Notes: generated by a model not told the origin, from the letters alone. 35,900 nt of DNA from Acidimicrobiaceae bacterium (GCA_002726315.1 PBSS01000006.1:6025-41924), one strand, 5' to 3'; positions 1 to 8,499 are shown, counted from the first letter of the stretch. Numbers and translations: made by a program.

Positions 1-128
1 CCGTCGGTGACCCGGTACTGAATGGTGATGGGCAAGTCCCCGGTGCCTTCGGGTACCCCAGGGTGTTGAGCAGCGATCTCATCGAGTGTCGCTATCCACT
101 CTGGTGAGAGGTAGGCGGCAGCGGTCAC
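1..128 (-). CDS. SCP2-like sterol/lipid carrier domain protein, N-terminal part (truncated by window edge)
   Basis: Only the first 42 codons lie in the window; the gene runs off the left edge. The N-terminus contains YLSPEWIATLDEIAA followed by a short loop and LPITIQYRVTDG. This is how small SCP2-type (sterol carrier protein 2) proteins of Actinobacteria typically begin: a helix with an LSPEW motif, then the first beta strand. Such proteins bind lipids or acyl-CoAs in the cytoplasm. The GTG start at 128 is chosen because an in-frame TAG lies just upstream (138-140 on the minus strand) and because a TAGGCT hexamer sits six bases before it, as at other leaderless starts here. It diverges from the swivel-domain gene with 41 bases between the two starts. 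The family call rests on a short stretch and could be wrong. Confidence 0.55.
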   Translation of the reverse strand, partial: MTAAAYLSPEWIATLDEIAAQHPGVPEGTGDLPITIQYRVTD

Positions 129-134
129 CAAAGC

Positions 135-140
135 AGCCTA
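135..140 (-). promoter_or_regulatory. Leaderless-type -10 element for the SCP2-like gene
   Basis: TAGGCT on the minus strand, six bases before the GTG at 128. It matches the TANNNT pattern seen before many first genes in this window. No clear -35 hexamer is visible. Confidence 0.45.
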
Positions 141-156
141 GATGCAGACTCGGGGC

Positions 157-162
157 TACGGT
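157..162 (+). promoter_or_regulatory. Leaderless-type -10 element for the swivel-domain gene
   Basis: TACGGT, seven bases before the GTG at 170. It supports 170 rather than the upstream in-frame GTG at 86, which would overlap the divergent gene. Confidence 0.45.
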
Positions 163-169
163 CCGGTCT

Positions 170-523
170 GTGGTTCTAGTTGCAAGTGGAGAAAAGACCT
201 ATGGCTTCGAGCCGGTAAGTGGCATTTGGCGAAGGTTGGAGGGTCCCGAGGAGGTCCTAGAGCTCATGGATTCTGGTGCCGACGGGGTTGTAGCCGTCGT
301 GCGGGATGCAGGGGCAACATTCCTCTCACCGATCTTTGACGAACTAGCCGGTGTGGTCTGCACAGGAGGGACCATCCGAAGCCACATCGGGATTGTCAGC
401 AGGGAGTTCCGGGTACCTGGCATCGTGGGTGCCGAGATCCTCAACGAACCCGCCGACGACACCCATGTTGAACTGGACGGCACGGGTGAAGTTGGAATCG
501 TCCGGGTGGTTGGTGGGGGCTGA
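170..523 (+). CDS. Stand-alone PEP-utilizing enzyme mobile (phosphohistidine swivel) domain protein
   Basis: The protein is about 117 residues and consists essentially of one domain. Its core, CTGGTIRSHIGIVSREFRVP followed by GIVG, matches the GG-x-x-SH-x-x-I-x-x-RE-x-x-x-P signature of the swiveling domain in PEP synthase, pyruvate phosphate dikinase and enzyme I. The histidine of the SH pair is the residue that carries the phosphate in those enzymes. The ATP-grasp nucleotide-binding domain and the PEP/pyruvate barrel are both absent, so it should work with a partner, as in split systems such as phenylphosphate synthase. Its TGA overlaps the ATG of the next gene (TGATG), implying translational coupling. 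The start at 170 is inferred from the promoter position and from avoiding overlap with the divergent SCP2-like gene; an in-frame GTG at 86 is the alternative. The substrate is unknown. Confidence 0.7.
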   Translation: MVLVASGEKTYGFEPVSGIWRRLEGPEEVLELMDSGADGVVAVVRDAGATFLSPIFDELAGVVCTGGTIRSHIGIVSREFRVPGIVGAEILNEPADDTHVELDGTGEVGIVRVVGGG

Positions 524-1629
524 TGGCTGGTAGTCCACTTGAGCGGGTTAACAGTCTCTTGGAGGCGATAAACCCTGTATCAGCCCGGCTGGTTGCGGAG
601 CGAACCGGCTACTCGTCACAACTTGTTCCCGTGACCCCGTACGTCGCGGTGTCTGTAGTTGAGGCCTTCCACAGATATCCGGATGCGGTCAAAGCCATCA
701 CAGCGGCCATGTCTCCGGAGGAGATCGGGGAGGCCGCGCGGAAGCCGGGCTGTCAGGCCAACTCCGTGTTTCTGTGGGGAGTTGCGAACTTCTGGCTACT
801 CGGGCGCAATGTAATGAACATGGTCGATCCGTCCTTGGACTCAGTGGACCTAGCCCACACCGTGTTGGACTTCTGGGCCAGGGTGTCTCAGGCATACAGG
901 GGAGGGGGACAACTCCATGCAGCAGACGCGGGGAACCAGATAATGGTCCTGGAACATCCGGACCTCGAGGCTCTGGCGGAAGGAACTATTGGCCTTGACA
1001 GCCAGCGAAGGGAGAGTGTGAGACGCCTAAATGCCACACTCATCAACCACCTTTTCCTCCTCTATTTCGATACTAGAGTGGGTCACGGTGACACGGGGCC
1101 CTATCACTTGCCCGACGGTAGGACGATGCTCGTCAGGGACTACCACAGGCTTGGACCCAGCGACTTCTGGTGGTCTGGAGTCGCGGCAGACATGCCGTAT
1201 TCGAGCCTCACGGCAGCCCTCGTTCTGGACCCACAGGTCGATGTTGCCATCAATGACTTTGGTACCGCGATCACCAATCCCGAGAACTACCTTGAGAACT
1301 TGATTGGATTCGGACTGTTCACTACTGACAGCGGATCCCTCGTTCCTGTGTTGGAAGAAGAATTCCCCGTATTGGCCGATGCGGCGAGGCTCGCACAGCG
1401 GCAGCACTACAGGGATATTGTCGCAATGGACCGTGACGACAAGATCGCCTGTGGTGCATACGTGTACTTCACATTCCTGAGACCGTTTGCCGAGATTGCT
1501 GGGGTGGCCGACACTATTGACTGGAGTTGCCCGCGCGACACCCCTGATGACATCTATCAGATGGTTACCGTCGATGCGGATCCGCCGGAACGGAGTCCTG
1601 ACGACGTTCCTTACCCCCTCTACCAGTGA
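523..1629 (+). CDS. Hypothetical protein, 368 aa, coupled to the swivel-domain gene
   Basis: I do not recognise this family. The protein is soluble-looking, acidic and rich in aromatic residues, with no signal peptide, no convincing membrane span and no Walker, Rossmann or metal-binding signature. Local features are an FLWGVANFWLLGRNVMNMVD stretch, an HGDTGPYHLPDG segment near the middle, and a proline- and aspartate-rich C-terminal tail. Its ATG overlaps the stop codon of the upstream swivel-domain gene, so the two products are probably made together and may form a complex. The CrtC/AttH-like gene follows after 14 bases. It could supply the missing catalytic or substrate-binding part of a split phosphotransferase, but nothing in the sequence proves this. 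The coding assignment is strong because of its length and coupled start. Confidence 0.75.
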   Translation: MAGSPLERVNSLLEAINPVSARLVAERTGYSSQLVPVTPYVAVSVVEAFHRYPDAVKAITAAMSPEEIGEAARKPGCQANSVFLWGVANFWLLGRNVMNMVDPSLDSVDLAHTVLDFWARVSQAYRGGGQLHAADAGNQIMVLEHPDLEALAEGTIGLDSQRRESVRRLNATLINHLFLLYFDTRVGHGDTGPYHLPDGRTMLVRDYHRLGPSDFWWSGVAADMPYSSLTAALVLDPQVDVAINDFGTAITNPENYLENLIGFGLFTTDSGSLVPVLEEEFPVLADAARLAQRQHYRDIVAMDRDDKIACGAYVYFTFLRPFAEIAGVADTIDWSCPRDTPDDIYQMVTVDADPPERSPDDVPYPLYQ

Positions 1630-1643
1630 ATGTGTAGGACCAG

Positions 1644-2591
1644 ATGAGAGTCCCGGACGGAGTAGACGAGTATCGCCACGATCCCACCCCTGACCTGTTG
1701 TGGAACGAGTCGTATTATCTCGACTGGTTTAATGCCGAGGGTAAGAGTGGTGGGTATGTTCGCTTGGGCCTCTATCCGAACCTGGGTGTTTCATGGTTCT
1801 GGTGCTGCTTAGTGGGAGAAGGCCAACCAGTTGTCCGCGTTATCAACCATCAGGTACCCCTGCCAGAAGAATCGGGGTTGAAGGTTCGGTCTCCGGGCCT
1901 AAGGGCCGAGATGGTCGTGGAAAAGCCCCTGGCACGCTTCAGCGTCGGTGTTGACGCAGATGGCATTGCTGTAGACAATCCGGCTGATGCTTACGACGGT
2001 GGTTCCACCGGTATCCATGGAAACAAGGTTGCGGTGGGTGTTGACCTCATCTGGCGAACTGACGGTCCAGTAGACCCACCTGAGGGAGCTGATCCGTGGG
2101 CGTTCTACTACGGGTTGTCCACCCGTTACGAGGTGCCGTGCCGAGTAACCGGTGAGGTGATGGTTGGTGATCGGCATTCAAGGATTGATGGATGGGGTCA
2201 ACGGGATCACTCTTGGGCCGTTCGTGACTGGTGGACCGATGGTTGGATCTGGTTTTCCGGACGACTGGACGATGGTGAGCGCTTCCACGCAGTCGCTGCT
2301 GTGGGTCGGGAAGGGGGTATCGGTTACTGGTCGACTCCTGCAGGGCTAATGGGAACTTACAAGGTGACATCGAGACCGGAGTCGGGACCGGACGGCATCC
2401 CTACTAGCGGGAAGGTGACCCTTGGTGAGGTGACATTTGAGTTGAGACCTGTGGGTTGGGCGCCAGTACTGCTTGTCAACCCCGATGACGGTTGTGAGTC
2501 GAGGCTTCCGCGTGGCCTCATGGCGGTTACGACCGATGATGGTCGCAGGGGCCATGCCTGGGTGGAGTACAACCAGCCACAGGTTGGCTGA
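1644..2591 (+). CDS. CrtC/AttH-like lipocalin-type protein (DUF7064-like)
   Basis: The protein is 315 residues, beta-rich and has no signal peptide. The segment DGWGQRDHSWAVRDWW (about residues 183-198) is the hallmark of a family resembling hydroxyneurosporene hydratase CrtC and AttH, whose fold is a tandem lipocalin-like barrel that holds hydrophobic ligands. Members are common in Actinobacteria beside acyl-CoA, terpenoid or steroid genes; most have no proven activity. Further aromatic motifs (WIWFSGRL, GYWSTP) fit a ligand-lining role. An AGGA sequence lies five bases before the ATG, and the gene follows the 368-aa gene by 14 bases, so it is probably the third cistron of the swivel-domain operon. 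It ends one base from the end of the convergent popT gene. A ligand for the operon could be a terpenoid or sterol, which is only inference. Confidence 0.6.
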   Translation: MRVPDGVDEYRHDPTPDLLWNESYYLDWFNAEGKSGGYVRLGLYPNLGVSWFWCCLVGEGQPVVRVINHQVPLPEESGLKVRSPGLRAEMVVEKPLARFSVGVDADGIAVDNPADAYDGGSTGIHGNKVAVGVDLIWRTDGPVDPPEGADPWAFYYGLSTRYEVPCRVTGEVMVGDRHSRIDGWGQRDHSWAVRDWWTDGWIWFSGRLDDGERFHAVAAVGREGGIGYWSTPAGLMGTYKVTSRPESGPDGIPTSGKVTLGEVTFELRPVGWAPVLLVNPDDGCESRLPRGLMAVTTDDGRRGHAWVEYNQPQVG

Positions 2592-2592
2592 C

Positions 2593-3504
2593 TCAGGATC
2601 GGCGACGGGTTAGGGCGTCAAGGCCGAGTACTACAATCATCGCTGCGATTGCGAGCAGCAGGGGCACAAGTGACTCCGAAATGGTCGGCCAGTCAAGGAC
2701 TGCACCCGGGGCTGTCTTAGACCCATTCCTGCCTATCACACCGACACCATTGGGCCATGGCCAGAGAACCCTTAGAGAGCCAAGCATCAGTCCGATCAGG
2801 GCAGCTAGAACGAGGTCGTGGTGGTGCTCCAGGAGGCGTTTAAGCAGGGTTGAGAACAGAGCAAGGCCGACGACGGCACCGAGGCCAAATAGGGCTAGGT
2901 CGCTCAGCACTCTTTCATCGACTGCTTCTAGAGCGTGGTTGTACATTCCGAGCATCAACATGATGAAGGCACCCGAAATTCCGGGAAGGATCATTGCGCA
3001 AATGGCGATCGCTCCGGACGCGAACAGGACAAGAGCCGACGGATTCGCTACCGGGCCGGCCTGCCAGCCCAGGGCCATGAAAAGGACGACAGCGACTAGG
3101 GAAGTCAGGCCCACCTGACCACGAGTCCAGGATTTGGGTAGCCGCGCAGTGATCAAGATCGAGGCCAGAACAAGTCCAAGGAAAAGTCCGGCCATGGGCT
3201 CCGGATGGTCGATGAGGCTGGCTTCGATTGGTCCTGCAAGTGCCATCACCGCTATGACCACACCGGCCAGCAAGGAGAAAAGAAAAGTCCATTCGATGGC
3301 CCTTGCATAGGTCAACGAGCCGCGAAGGTCGTACCGGAGAAGAAGGCCCAGTGACTTTGCTCCGTTGCTGACCGAACTGATGAGGCGTTCGTAGATACCG
3401 AGCAGGAGGGCAATCGTCCCACCCGACACTCCCGGGACCACATCTGCTGCGCCCATGCACATACCGCGGAACAGGTGTACCGCCATGCGGCGGCATCTGG
3501 TCAC
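2593..3504 (-). CDS. popT: DUF368 family polyprenyl-phosphate transporter (PopT-like)
   Basis: The protein is 303 residues and polytopic, with about eight to nine hydrophobic spans. It carries the DUF368 hallmark GAADVVPGVSGGT at residues 18-30 and a second, related PGISG at 174-178, consistent with the internal repeat of the family. DUF368 proteins have been linked to recycling undecaprenyl phosphate across the cytoplasmic membrane for cell-wall synthesis, with the best evidence at alkaline pH or under sodium stress. The C-terminus ends in basic residues (LTRRRS). The GTG start overlaps the stop of the upstream thioesterase gene (GTGA), so the pair is translationally coupled; an ATG six codons further in is an alternative start. 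The neighbouring thioesterase has no obvious link to wall synthesis. Confidence 0.85.
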   Translation of the reverse strand: MTRCRRMAVHLFRGMCMGAADVVPGVSGGTIALLLGIYERLISSVSNGAKSLGLLLRYDLRGSLTYARAIEWTFLFSLLAGVVIAVMALAGPIEASLIDHPEPMAGLFLGLVLASILITARLPKSWTRGQVGLTSLVAVVLFMALGWQAGPVANPSALVLFASGAIAICAMILPGISGAFIMLMLGMYNHALEAVDERVLSDLALFGLGAVVGLALFSTLLKRLLEHHHDLVLAALIGLMLGSLRVLWPWPNGVGVIGRNGSKTAPGAVLDWPTISESLVPLLLAIAAMIVVLGLDALTRRRS

Positions 3505-3914
3505 GTGCCGCTGTCCGCCGCGAATGGTGCGAGTGCTTCAGCCAACTCGGTCGGGGCCCTGGTCGGCCTACCGTTCGAGTTGGTTATCGCCGCCCGGACT
3601 TGTTGGGTGGCCATCACCTCGGCATCCCGGAGAATTCGTTGGTGCCAGATCGAAGATGCCCGGCGGGTCTCGACCACTTTGGTCTCCACCATGAGCGAGT
3701 CGCCGGCCTCGACCGACTTTAGAAAAGCGGTTTCAATGTTGGTGACCACGAATCTGTAGCCCCGTTCGTCAAGATCGCTGAGGCCTAGGCCAACCGCCTC
3801 TAACAACTCGATTCGACCAGTCTCGAAGAGTTGAACGTAGACCGAATGGTTGAGGTGCCCGTAAGGGTCCAACTCGTAGAAGCGGACTTTCACTGGATGT
3901 AGATGGACTGGCAC
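3501..3914 (-). CDS. Hotdog-fold acyl-CoA thioesterase (4HBT/YbgC-like)
   Basis: This is a small single-domain hotdog protein. The segment VKVRFYELDPYGHLNHSVYV matches the 4-hydroxybenzoyl-CoA/YbgC thioesterase motif, in which the aspartate of the DPYGHLNH stretch is the usual catalytic residue. The rest (ETGRIELLEAVGL, then VVTNIETAFLKSVEAGDSL) follows the family order of helix and strands. It should hydrolyse an acyl-CoA thioester in the cytoplasm; the substrate cannot be told. I place the start at the GTG at 3914 because a TAGCGT hexamer lies seven bases upstream and because this gives the compact N-terminus typical of the family; an in-frame ATG at 3956 is the alternative. The stop overlaps the popT start by four bases. 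Confidence 0.8.
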   Translation of the reverse strand: MPVHLHPVKVRFYELDPYGHLNHSVYVQLFETGRIELLEAVGLGLSDLDERGYRFVVTNIETAFLKSVEAGDSLMVETKVVETRRASSIWHQRILRDAEVMATQQVRAAITNSNGRPTRAPTELAEALAPFAADSGT

Positions 3915-3921
3915 CCGCGTG

Positions 3922-3927
3922 ACGCTA
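3922..3927 (-). promoter_or_regulatory. Leaderless-type -10 element for the thioesterase-popT pair
   Basis: TAGCGT on the minus strand, seven bases before the GTG at 3914. If translation started at 3956 instead, this would be internal and meaningless. Confidence 0.35.
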
Positions 3928-3984
3928 GTGCGTTGTTGCCCGTTGCCCGTCGCCATGACCGGGTCAAGACAGAAATTGCGTGGT

Positions 3985-3990
3985 TAGCCT
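3985..3990 (+). promoter_or_regulatory. Leaderless-type -10 element for the alpha/beta hydrolase
   Basis: TAGCCT, eight bases before the ATG at 3999. It lies in the short region between the divergent thioesterase and hydrolase genes. Confidence 0.4.
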
Positions 3991-3998
3991 CTGCTCCC

Positions 3999-4826
3999 AT
4001 GGCCGAGGAGATCAAAGTCGACCTGTTCGTTGAGGTCTTCGGTGGCGATGACGCCGAACCGGTATTGCTCATCTCAGGTGCAGACGCCCATTGCATCCGT
4101 TGGACACCAGCACTTGTTGAACCTCTTGTTGACGCCGGTTACCGCGTGGTTCGTTTTGACAACCGGGACAGTGGGCTCTCAACCAAGGTTCCCACCAATA
4201 TTGGTTACACCCTTGATGACATGGCGGCCGATGCCCTATCGGTACTAGACGGTCTCTCAATTGAGTCAGCCCACGTGATTGGACGGTCTATGGGTGGCAT
4301 GGTTGGCCAGGTGTTGGCCCTCACAAATCCTGAGAGGGTTCGGTCGCTGGCCCTTTTTTGTTCATCACCGGGGCTTGGTGATGAACGGCTCCCATCAGCA
4401 GATGAATGGTTAGTCGACAAGATGGCCGAAAGGCTCTTTGCTCCGCTCCCCGTGGAAGAGGCCGAGCGGGTTGCCTGGATCGTCGAACAGGACCGCCTCT
4501 TTGTAGGCCCTCGCTATCTGTTCGACGAGGAGGCATCTAGGTCCATAGCTGAACTAGAGGTTGATCGCTGCTGGTACCCGGAATCGGGTCACGGTCCAGC
4601 TGTTGGGGCCTCACCATCACGCCTCGACAGGCTCAGCGAGATCACTGCGCCAACACTCGTGGTCCACGGTACAGCGGATCCGATCTTTCCAGTCGAACAT
4701 GCGTTGGCACTGGCTGACAGAATCCCCGGAGCACAGCTCTGGTTGGTTGAAGGCCTGGGACACGAGGTTCCTGATGCATGCATCCCGGACCTCATGCCAA
4801 TGCTCTTGCAACACCTAGCCGCTTGA
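3999..4826 (+). CDS. Alpha/beta hydrolase
   Basis: The protein is about 275 residues with the alpha/beta-hydrolase plan. The nucleophile elbow is GRSMGG, the acid is probably the aspartate in GTADPIFP, and the histidine is in GLGHEVPD near the C-terminus; together these give a complete Ser-Asp-His triad. The early VVRFDNRDSGLST segment resembles the aclacinomycin methylesterase/RdmC-like branch, so esterase activity on a small or polyketide-like ester is plausible, but the substrate is not known. The reading frame is open upstream to 3903, but that start would overlap the divergent thioesterase; ATG 3999 is preferred because a TAGCCT hexamer precedes it. No signal peptide is seen. It stands alone between two minus-strand operons. 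Confidence 0.85.
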   Translation: MAEEIKVDLFVEVFGGDDAEPVLLISGADAHCIRWTPALVEPLVDAGYRVVRFDNRDSGLSTKVPTNIGYTLDDMAADALSVLDGLSIESAHVIGRSMGGMVGQVLALTNPERVRSLALFCSSPGLGDERLPSADEWLVDKMAERLFAPLPVEEAERVAWIVEQDRLFVGPRYLFDEEASRSIAELEVDRCWYPESGHGPAVGASPSRLDRLSEITAPTLVVHGTADPIFPVEHALALADRIPGAQLWLVEGLGHEVPDACIPDLMPMLLQHLAA

Positions 4827-4889
4827 AACACTACGCAAAATTTCTTCCGTCTAAGCCAGATTGGAGTCGGTTGGTGAAGTTGGGTGAGG

Positions 4890-5660
4890 TCAGCGCTGGC
4901 CAGACAGGGCCCGGTTCTTTACCTTGGCTTTCACGTAGTCACGGTTCAGGTAGGCGATGAAGTCGAGACTTATCTCCTTCGGGCATGCCTCGTGACACTC
5001 ACCATGGTTAGTGCAGGAACCGAAGTAGGACTCCATCACCTCGACCATCGCTTCGGTACGACTCCAGCGTTCAGGTTGGCCCTGTGGCAAGAGCGCCATA
5101 TGGCCAACCTTGGCAGAGGTGAATAGTTGAGCGGCTGAGTTCGGACAGGCAGCGACGCATGCGCCACAGCCGATGCAGGCAGCTGCATCGAAAGCCTTCT
5201 CAGCCGCCTCCCTGGCGACAGGTGTGAGGTTGGCGTCAGGAGCGGCGCCGGACCCCACCGATATGAAGCCGCCACTCTCGATGATGTGGTCTAGCGGCGA
5301 TCGGTCAACGGCAAGGTCACGTATGACGGGGAAACCCGCTGCGCGGAAAGGCTCGATGACGATCTCGTCTCCGTCTTCAAATTCACGCATGTGGAGCTGA
5401 CATGTGGCCGTGGCTTTCTGAGGGCCATGAGCGCGGCCGTTGATCATCAAGCCACAGGTACCGCAGATGCCTTCACGGCAGTCGGATTCGAAGACAATCG
5501 GTTCCTCGCCGCGGTCGTTGAGCTGTTCATTGAGGAGGTCGAGCATTTCGAGAAACGACGCGTCGGTAGTTATCTCTTGAGGGTGGGTTTCGAACCGGCC
5601 CGGGGCATCAGGGTTTTCCTGTCGCCACACCTTGATGGTGACGGAAATTGTGTCGTTCAC
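4890..5660 (-). CDS. sdhB: Succinate dehydrogenase iron-sulfur subunit
   Basis: The protein is 256 residues and carries electrons from the flavin subunit to the quinone site in the membrane complex. The ferredoxin-like N-terminal domain holds the [2Fe-2S] cysteines C61, C66, C69 and C87 (CREGICGTC, then TC). The C-terminal domain has CIGCGACVAACP (C162, C165, C168, C172) and C216, C222, C226, giving the [4Fe-4S] and third clusters. The length and cysteine set are those of the complete family. It is the last gene of sdhC-sdhA-sdhB, nine bases after sdhA. The gap of 63 bases to the convergent hydrolase shows no obvious terminator. Confidence 0.97.
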   Translation of the reverse strand: MNDTISVTIKVWRQENPDAPGRFETHPQEITTDASFLEMLDLLNEQLNDRGEEPIVFESDCREGICGTCGLMINGRAHGPQKATATCQLHMREFEDGDEIVIEPFRAAGFPVIRDLAVDRSPLDHIIESGGFISVGSGAAPDANLTPVAREAAEKAFDAAACIGCGACVAACPNSAAQLFTSAKVGHMALLPQGQPERWSRTEAMVEVMESYFGSCTNHGECHEACPKEISLDFIAYLNRDYVKAKVKNRALSGQR

Positions 5661-5669
5661 GTCCAGCTC

Positions 5670-7604
5670 CTACTTGTAAGAGCGCTGTGAGAGCGCGACG
5701 TTGTCGAATGTGAGCTCCTCGATGTGGCGTGTCTGCGCTATGTCGGGACCGTTCCACTCCCAAGCAGCAACGTGGGAGAAGTTTTCATCATCACGTCGGG
5801 CCTCTCCTTCAGTGGTCTGGTGTTCCTCCCTGAAGTGGCCTCCACATGACTCCTCGCGCTCGAGCGCATCGCGGGCCATTAGCTCGGCCAGGTCGAAGAA
5901 GTCGGCAACTCTTCCCACCTTCTCGAGAGACTGGTTAAGTGTGTTCGCGCTTCCGAGGACCCGCACATCTCTACAGAACTCTTCGCGGAGGGCTGGGATG
6001 TCTGACAGGACTTGTCTGAGCCCCCTTTCGTTTCTGGCCATTCCGATGTTGTCCCACACCATGCGCCCCAACTCGCGATGGAAGTGGTCGACTGACCTGG
6101 TTCCGTCAGTCGATAGCCACCTACCGGTTTCATCTTCGATTCCCGCGACCGCTGATGTGAAAACCGGATCATTGGTTGGTACGACGGGATCTCCCAACAG
6201 GTCGGCTAGGTCGTCTCCGATCGTGTATGGGAGGACGAAGTAGCCGTCGGCCAGACCTTGCATGAGAGCACTGGCACCCAGGCGGTTGGCTCCGTGGTCG
6301 CTGAAGTTCGCCTCACCGATGGCGTACAGACCCGGCACATTGGTCATCAGGTGGTAGTCGACCCAGAGTCCACCCATTGTGTAGTGGCTGGCGGGGTAGA
6401 TACGCATCGGTGTCGAGTAGGGGGTTTCTCCGGTGATGCGCTGGTACATGTCGAAGAGGTTTCCATAACGGGCGGCAATCGCATCGTGGCCATCGCGTTC
6501 GATTGCTGCTGCGAAGTCGAGGTAGACACCGTTGAGGAGTGGTCCTACCCCGTGTCCAGCGTCGACAACCGTCTTTGCATTGCGTGAAGCGACATCTCTA
6601 GGGACGAGGTTTCCGAAGGCCGGGTACTTGCGTTCGAGGTAGTAGTCGCGCTCAGCCTCGGGAATGTCGCCTGGCAACCTTCCTTCATCCGATGCTGAGG
6701 GAACCCAGATGCGGCCGTCATTGCGCAGGGACTCAGACATCAACGTCAACTTGGACTGGAAGTCGTCACTGGCCGGGATGCACGTCGGGTGGATTTGTGT
6801 GTAGCAGGGGTTGGCGAAAAGGGCCCCCCGCCGGTGGGCCCTCCAGGCTGCAGTGACGTTGCACATCATTGCATTTGTCGACAGGAAGTAGACGTTGCCG
6901 TACCCACCGGTGGCTAGGACCACGGCATGCGCGGAGTGGGGAGTGATCTCGCCTGAGAGCAGGTCCCTGGTGACGATTCCACAGGCTCGACCGTCCTTGA
7001 CAACTACGTCGAGAAGTTCGGATCTGTTGTGGAGTTCTACGCTGCCGGCAGCGACCTGTCGCATTAGCGCCGAATAGGCACCCAGTAGAAGTTGCTGACC
7101 AGTCTGGCCACGTGCGTAGAAGGTGCGTGAGACCTGTGCTCCTCCAAATGAGCGGTTGTCTAGGAGACCGCCATAGTCGCGGGCGAACGGCACCCCCTGC
7201 GCAGTTGCCTGATCGATGATATTGACCGATACCTCCGCGAGGCGGTGGACGTTTGCCTCCCGGGAGCGGTAGTCGCCGCCCTTAACGGTGTCGTAGAAGA
7301 GGCGATGGACGGAATCACCGTCGTTCGGGTAGTTCTTGGCACCGTTGATGCCGCCCTGGGCGGCGATGCTGTGGGCCCGACGCGGGCTGTCGTGGAAGGT
7401 GAAGGACTTGACCCTGTAGCCGAGTTCGCCAAGGGTCGCTGCGGCGGATGCCCCGGCCAGGCCGGTGCCGACAACTATGACCTCAAACTTGCGTTTGTTT
7501 GAGGGGTTGACCAGATTCATGGAGAACTTGTGGTTTTCCCACATGTCAGCAATCGGTCCGTTAGGGACCTTTGGGTCCAGCAGAGGAGTGGGGGTCGGTT
7601 CCAT
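5670..7604 (-). CDS. sdhA: Succinate dehydrogenase flavoprotein subunit
   Basis: The protein is 644 residues, the usual length for the cytochrome-b558-type enzyme. It oxidises succinate to fumarate with covalently bound FAD in the TCA cycle. The dinucleotide-binding GTGLAG is at 46-51, and the flavin-linking histidine is H78 in [11 protein letters not shown]. The substrate-site segments [10 protein letters not shown] and [15 protein letters not shown] are also present. The ATG overlaps the stop codon of sdhC (TAATG), so the two are translationally coupled. It could in principle run as fumarate reductase, but the context gives no hint of that. Confidence 0.97.
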   Translation of the reverse strand: MEPTPTPLLDPKVPNGPIADMWENHKFSMNLVNPSNKRKFEVIVVGTGLAGASAAATLGELGYRVKSFTFHDSPRRAHSIAAQGGINGAKNYPNDGDSVHRLFYDTVKGGDYRSREANVHRLAEVSVNIIDQATAQGVPFARDYGGLLDNRSFGGAQVSRTFYARGQTGQQLLLGAYSALMRQVAAGSVELHNRSELLDVVVKDGRACGIVTRDLLSGEITPHSAHAVVLATGGYGNVYFLSTNAMMCNVTAAWRAHRRGALFANPCYTQIHPTCIPASDDFQSKLTLMSESLRNDGRIWVPSASDEGRLPGDIPEAERDYYLERKYPAFGNLVPRDVASRNAKTVVDAGHGVGPLLNGVYLDFAAAIERDGHDAIAARYGNLFDMYQRITGETPYSTPMRIYPASHYTMGGLWVDYHLMTNVPGLYAIGEANFSDHGANRLGASALMQGLADGYFVLPYTIGDDLADLLGDPVVPTNDPVFTSAVAGIEDETGRWLSTDGTRSVDHFHRELGRMVWDNIGMARNERGLRQVLSDIPALREEFCRDVRVLGSANTLNQSLEKVGRVADFFDLAELMARDALEREESCGGHFREEHQTTEGEARRDDENFSHVAAWEWNGPDIAQTRHIEELTFDNVALSQRSYK

Positions 7605-8443
7605 TAGTGACCTTCTGCCTGCTCAGCGAGACAAACCAGGCCAGTGCTGTCATTGACGGGGCACGGCCGGTTGTCCTCGTTGATAAGGCCCGTCTGGGTG
7701 AGGATTGGAAATGACAGGTTGCCAACCAGGATGAGTCCAGCTATGCCGGTTGCTAGGCCTCGCCGTAAGTGGTTGTAGCGGGGGTTGTTGACACCGAGGC
7801 TCTGGAAGATCGACCAGGCGCCGTGGAAAATGTGGAGGGCCAGGGCGACGTTGGCTGCCACATAGAGGGCTGCCACTGGGAGGCTTGCCAGCGAGGTGGC
7901 CACGTTGTGGTATGGATCACCTCGGACAAAGTCGGGACCGAGCCACCATCCCCAGGTCAGGTCGGCAAGGTGGAATAGTAGGTAAAGCGCGATAATCGGA
8001 CCGGTCCAGCGCATCGTGCGACTGGCATAGGTGGCGGCTATGTGGTCCCGGCCACCGGCGTACTTCTTGGCTCCGCTCATTATTCCGGAATCCTCGCTGG
8101 AGTGGCGGCTCATGTCCTTAAGAGTGATTGCTGCGTGCAGGTGGAGGGCGAACATCCCTGCGAGGCCGAAGCGCATTAGCCAGAGAATCAGGCCCTTGGG
8201 GACGAGGCCACCACCTAGGGTGCGGAGGGTCTCCGCATACTCATACATGCGCGCTGGACCCTCGTACACGTGCAGGTTGCCCACCATGTGGATTAGGACA
8301 AAGCCGACCAGGCCTATGCCTGTTAGGGCCATGACCCACTTACGTCCGACAGCACTCTGGTAAATGTTGAGTGGAAATGGCCAGTTGCGCTTGTGGGCGC
8401 GTACCGGTTGCACCCGATAACGCTCGCGGATGCTTTGCACCAT
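7604..8443 (-). CDS. sdhC: Succinate dehydrogenase cytochrome b558-type membrane subunit
   Basis: The protein is 279 residues with about five hydrophobic spans, as in the single-polypeptide cytochrome b subunits of the b558 family that replace separate SdhC and SdhD. Several histidines sit in or near the spans (for example [44 protein letters not shown]) and can supply axial ligands for two b hemes. It anchors SdhAB and passes electrons to the quinone. A GGAGAAGG sequence ends two bases before the ATG. As the first gene of the operon it carries the promoter region; a possible TACCTT -10 lies about 50 bases upstream (8494-8499). Confidence 0.92.
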   Translation of the reverse strand: MVQSIRERYRVQPVRAHKRNWPFPLNIYQSAVGRKWVMALTGIGLVGFVLIHMVGNLHVYEGPARMYEYAETLRTLGGGLVPKGLILWLMRFGLAGMFALHLHAAITLKDMSRHSSEDSGIMSGAKKYAGGRDHIAATYASRTMRWTGPIIALYLLFHLADLTWGWWLGPDFVRGDPYHNVATSLASLPVAALYVAANVALALHIFHGAWSIFQSLGVNNPRYNHLRRGLATGIAGLILVGNLSFPILTQTGLINEDNRPCPVNDSTGLVCLAEQAEGH

Positions 8444-8493
8444 CGCCTTCTCCGGGTTCTGGGGCGGTCGGGTGGGTTCCCGGCCTGCCTCAG

Positions 8494-8499
8494 AAGGTA
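8494..8499 (-). promoter_or_regulatory. Possible -10 element of the sdhCAB operon
   Basis: TACCTT on the minus strand in the 124-base gap between sdhC and the MaoC gene, about 50 bases before the sdhC ATG. No convincing -35 hexamer is visible, so this is tentative. The rest of the gap is GC-rich with no other clear signal. Confidence 0.2.

Noticed and set aside
86-169. Upstream extension of the swivel-domain gene to GTG 86
   Set aside because: It would overlap the divergent SCP2-like coding sequence, has no domain content, and the TACGGT hexamer points to 170.
2681-3118. A 145-aa plus-strand frame opposite popT
   Set aside because: Arg/Ser/Pro-rich shadow frame opposite a clear DUF368 membrane protein.
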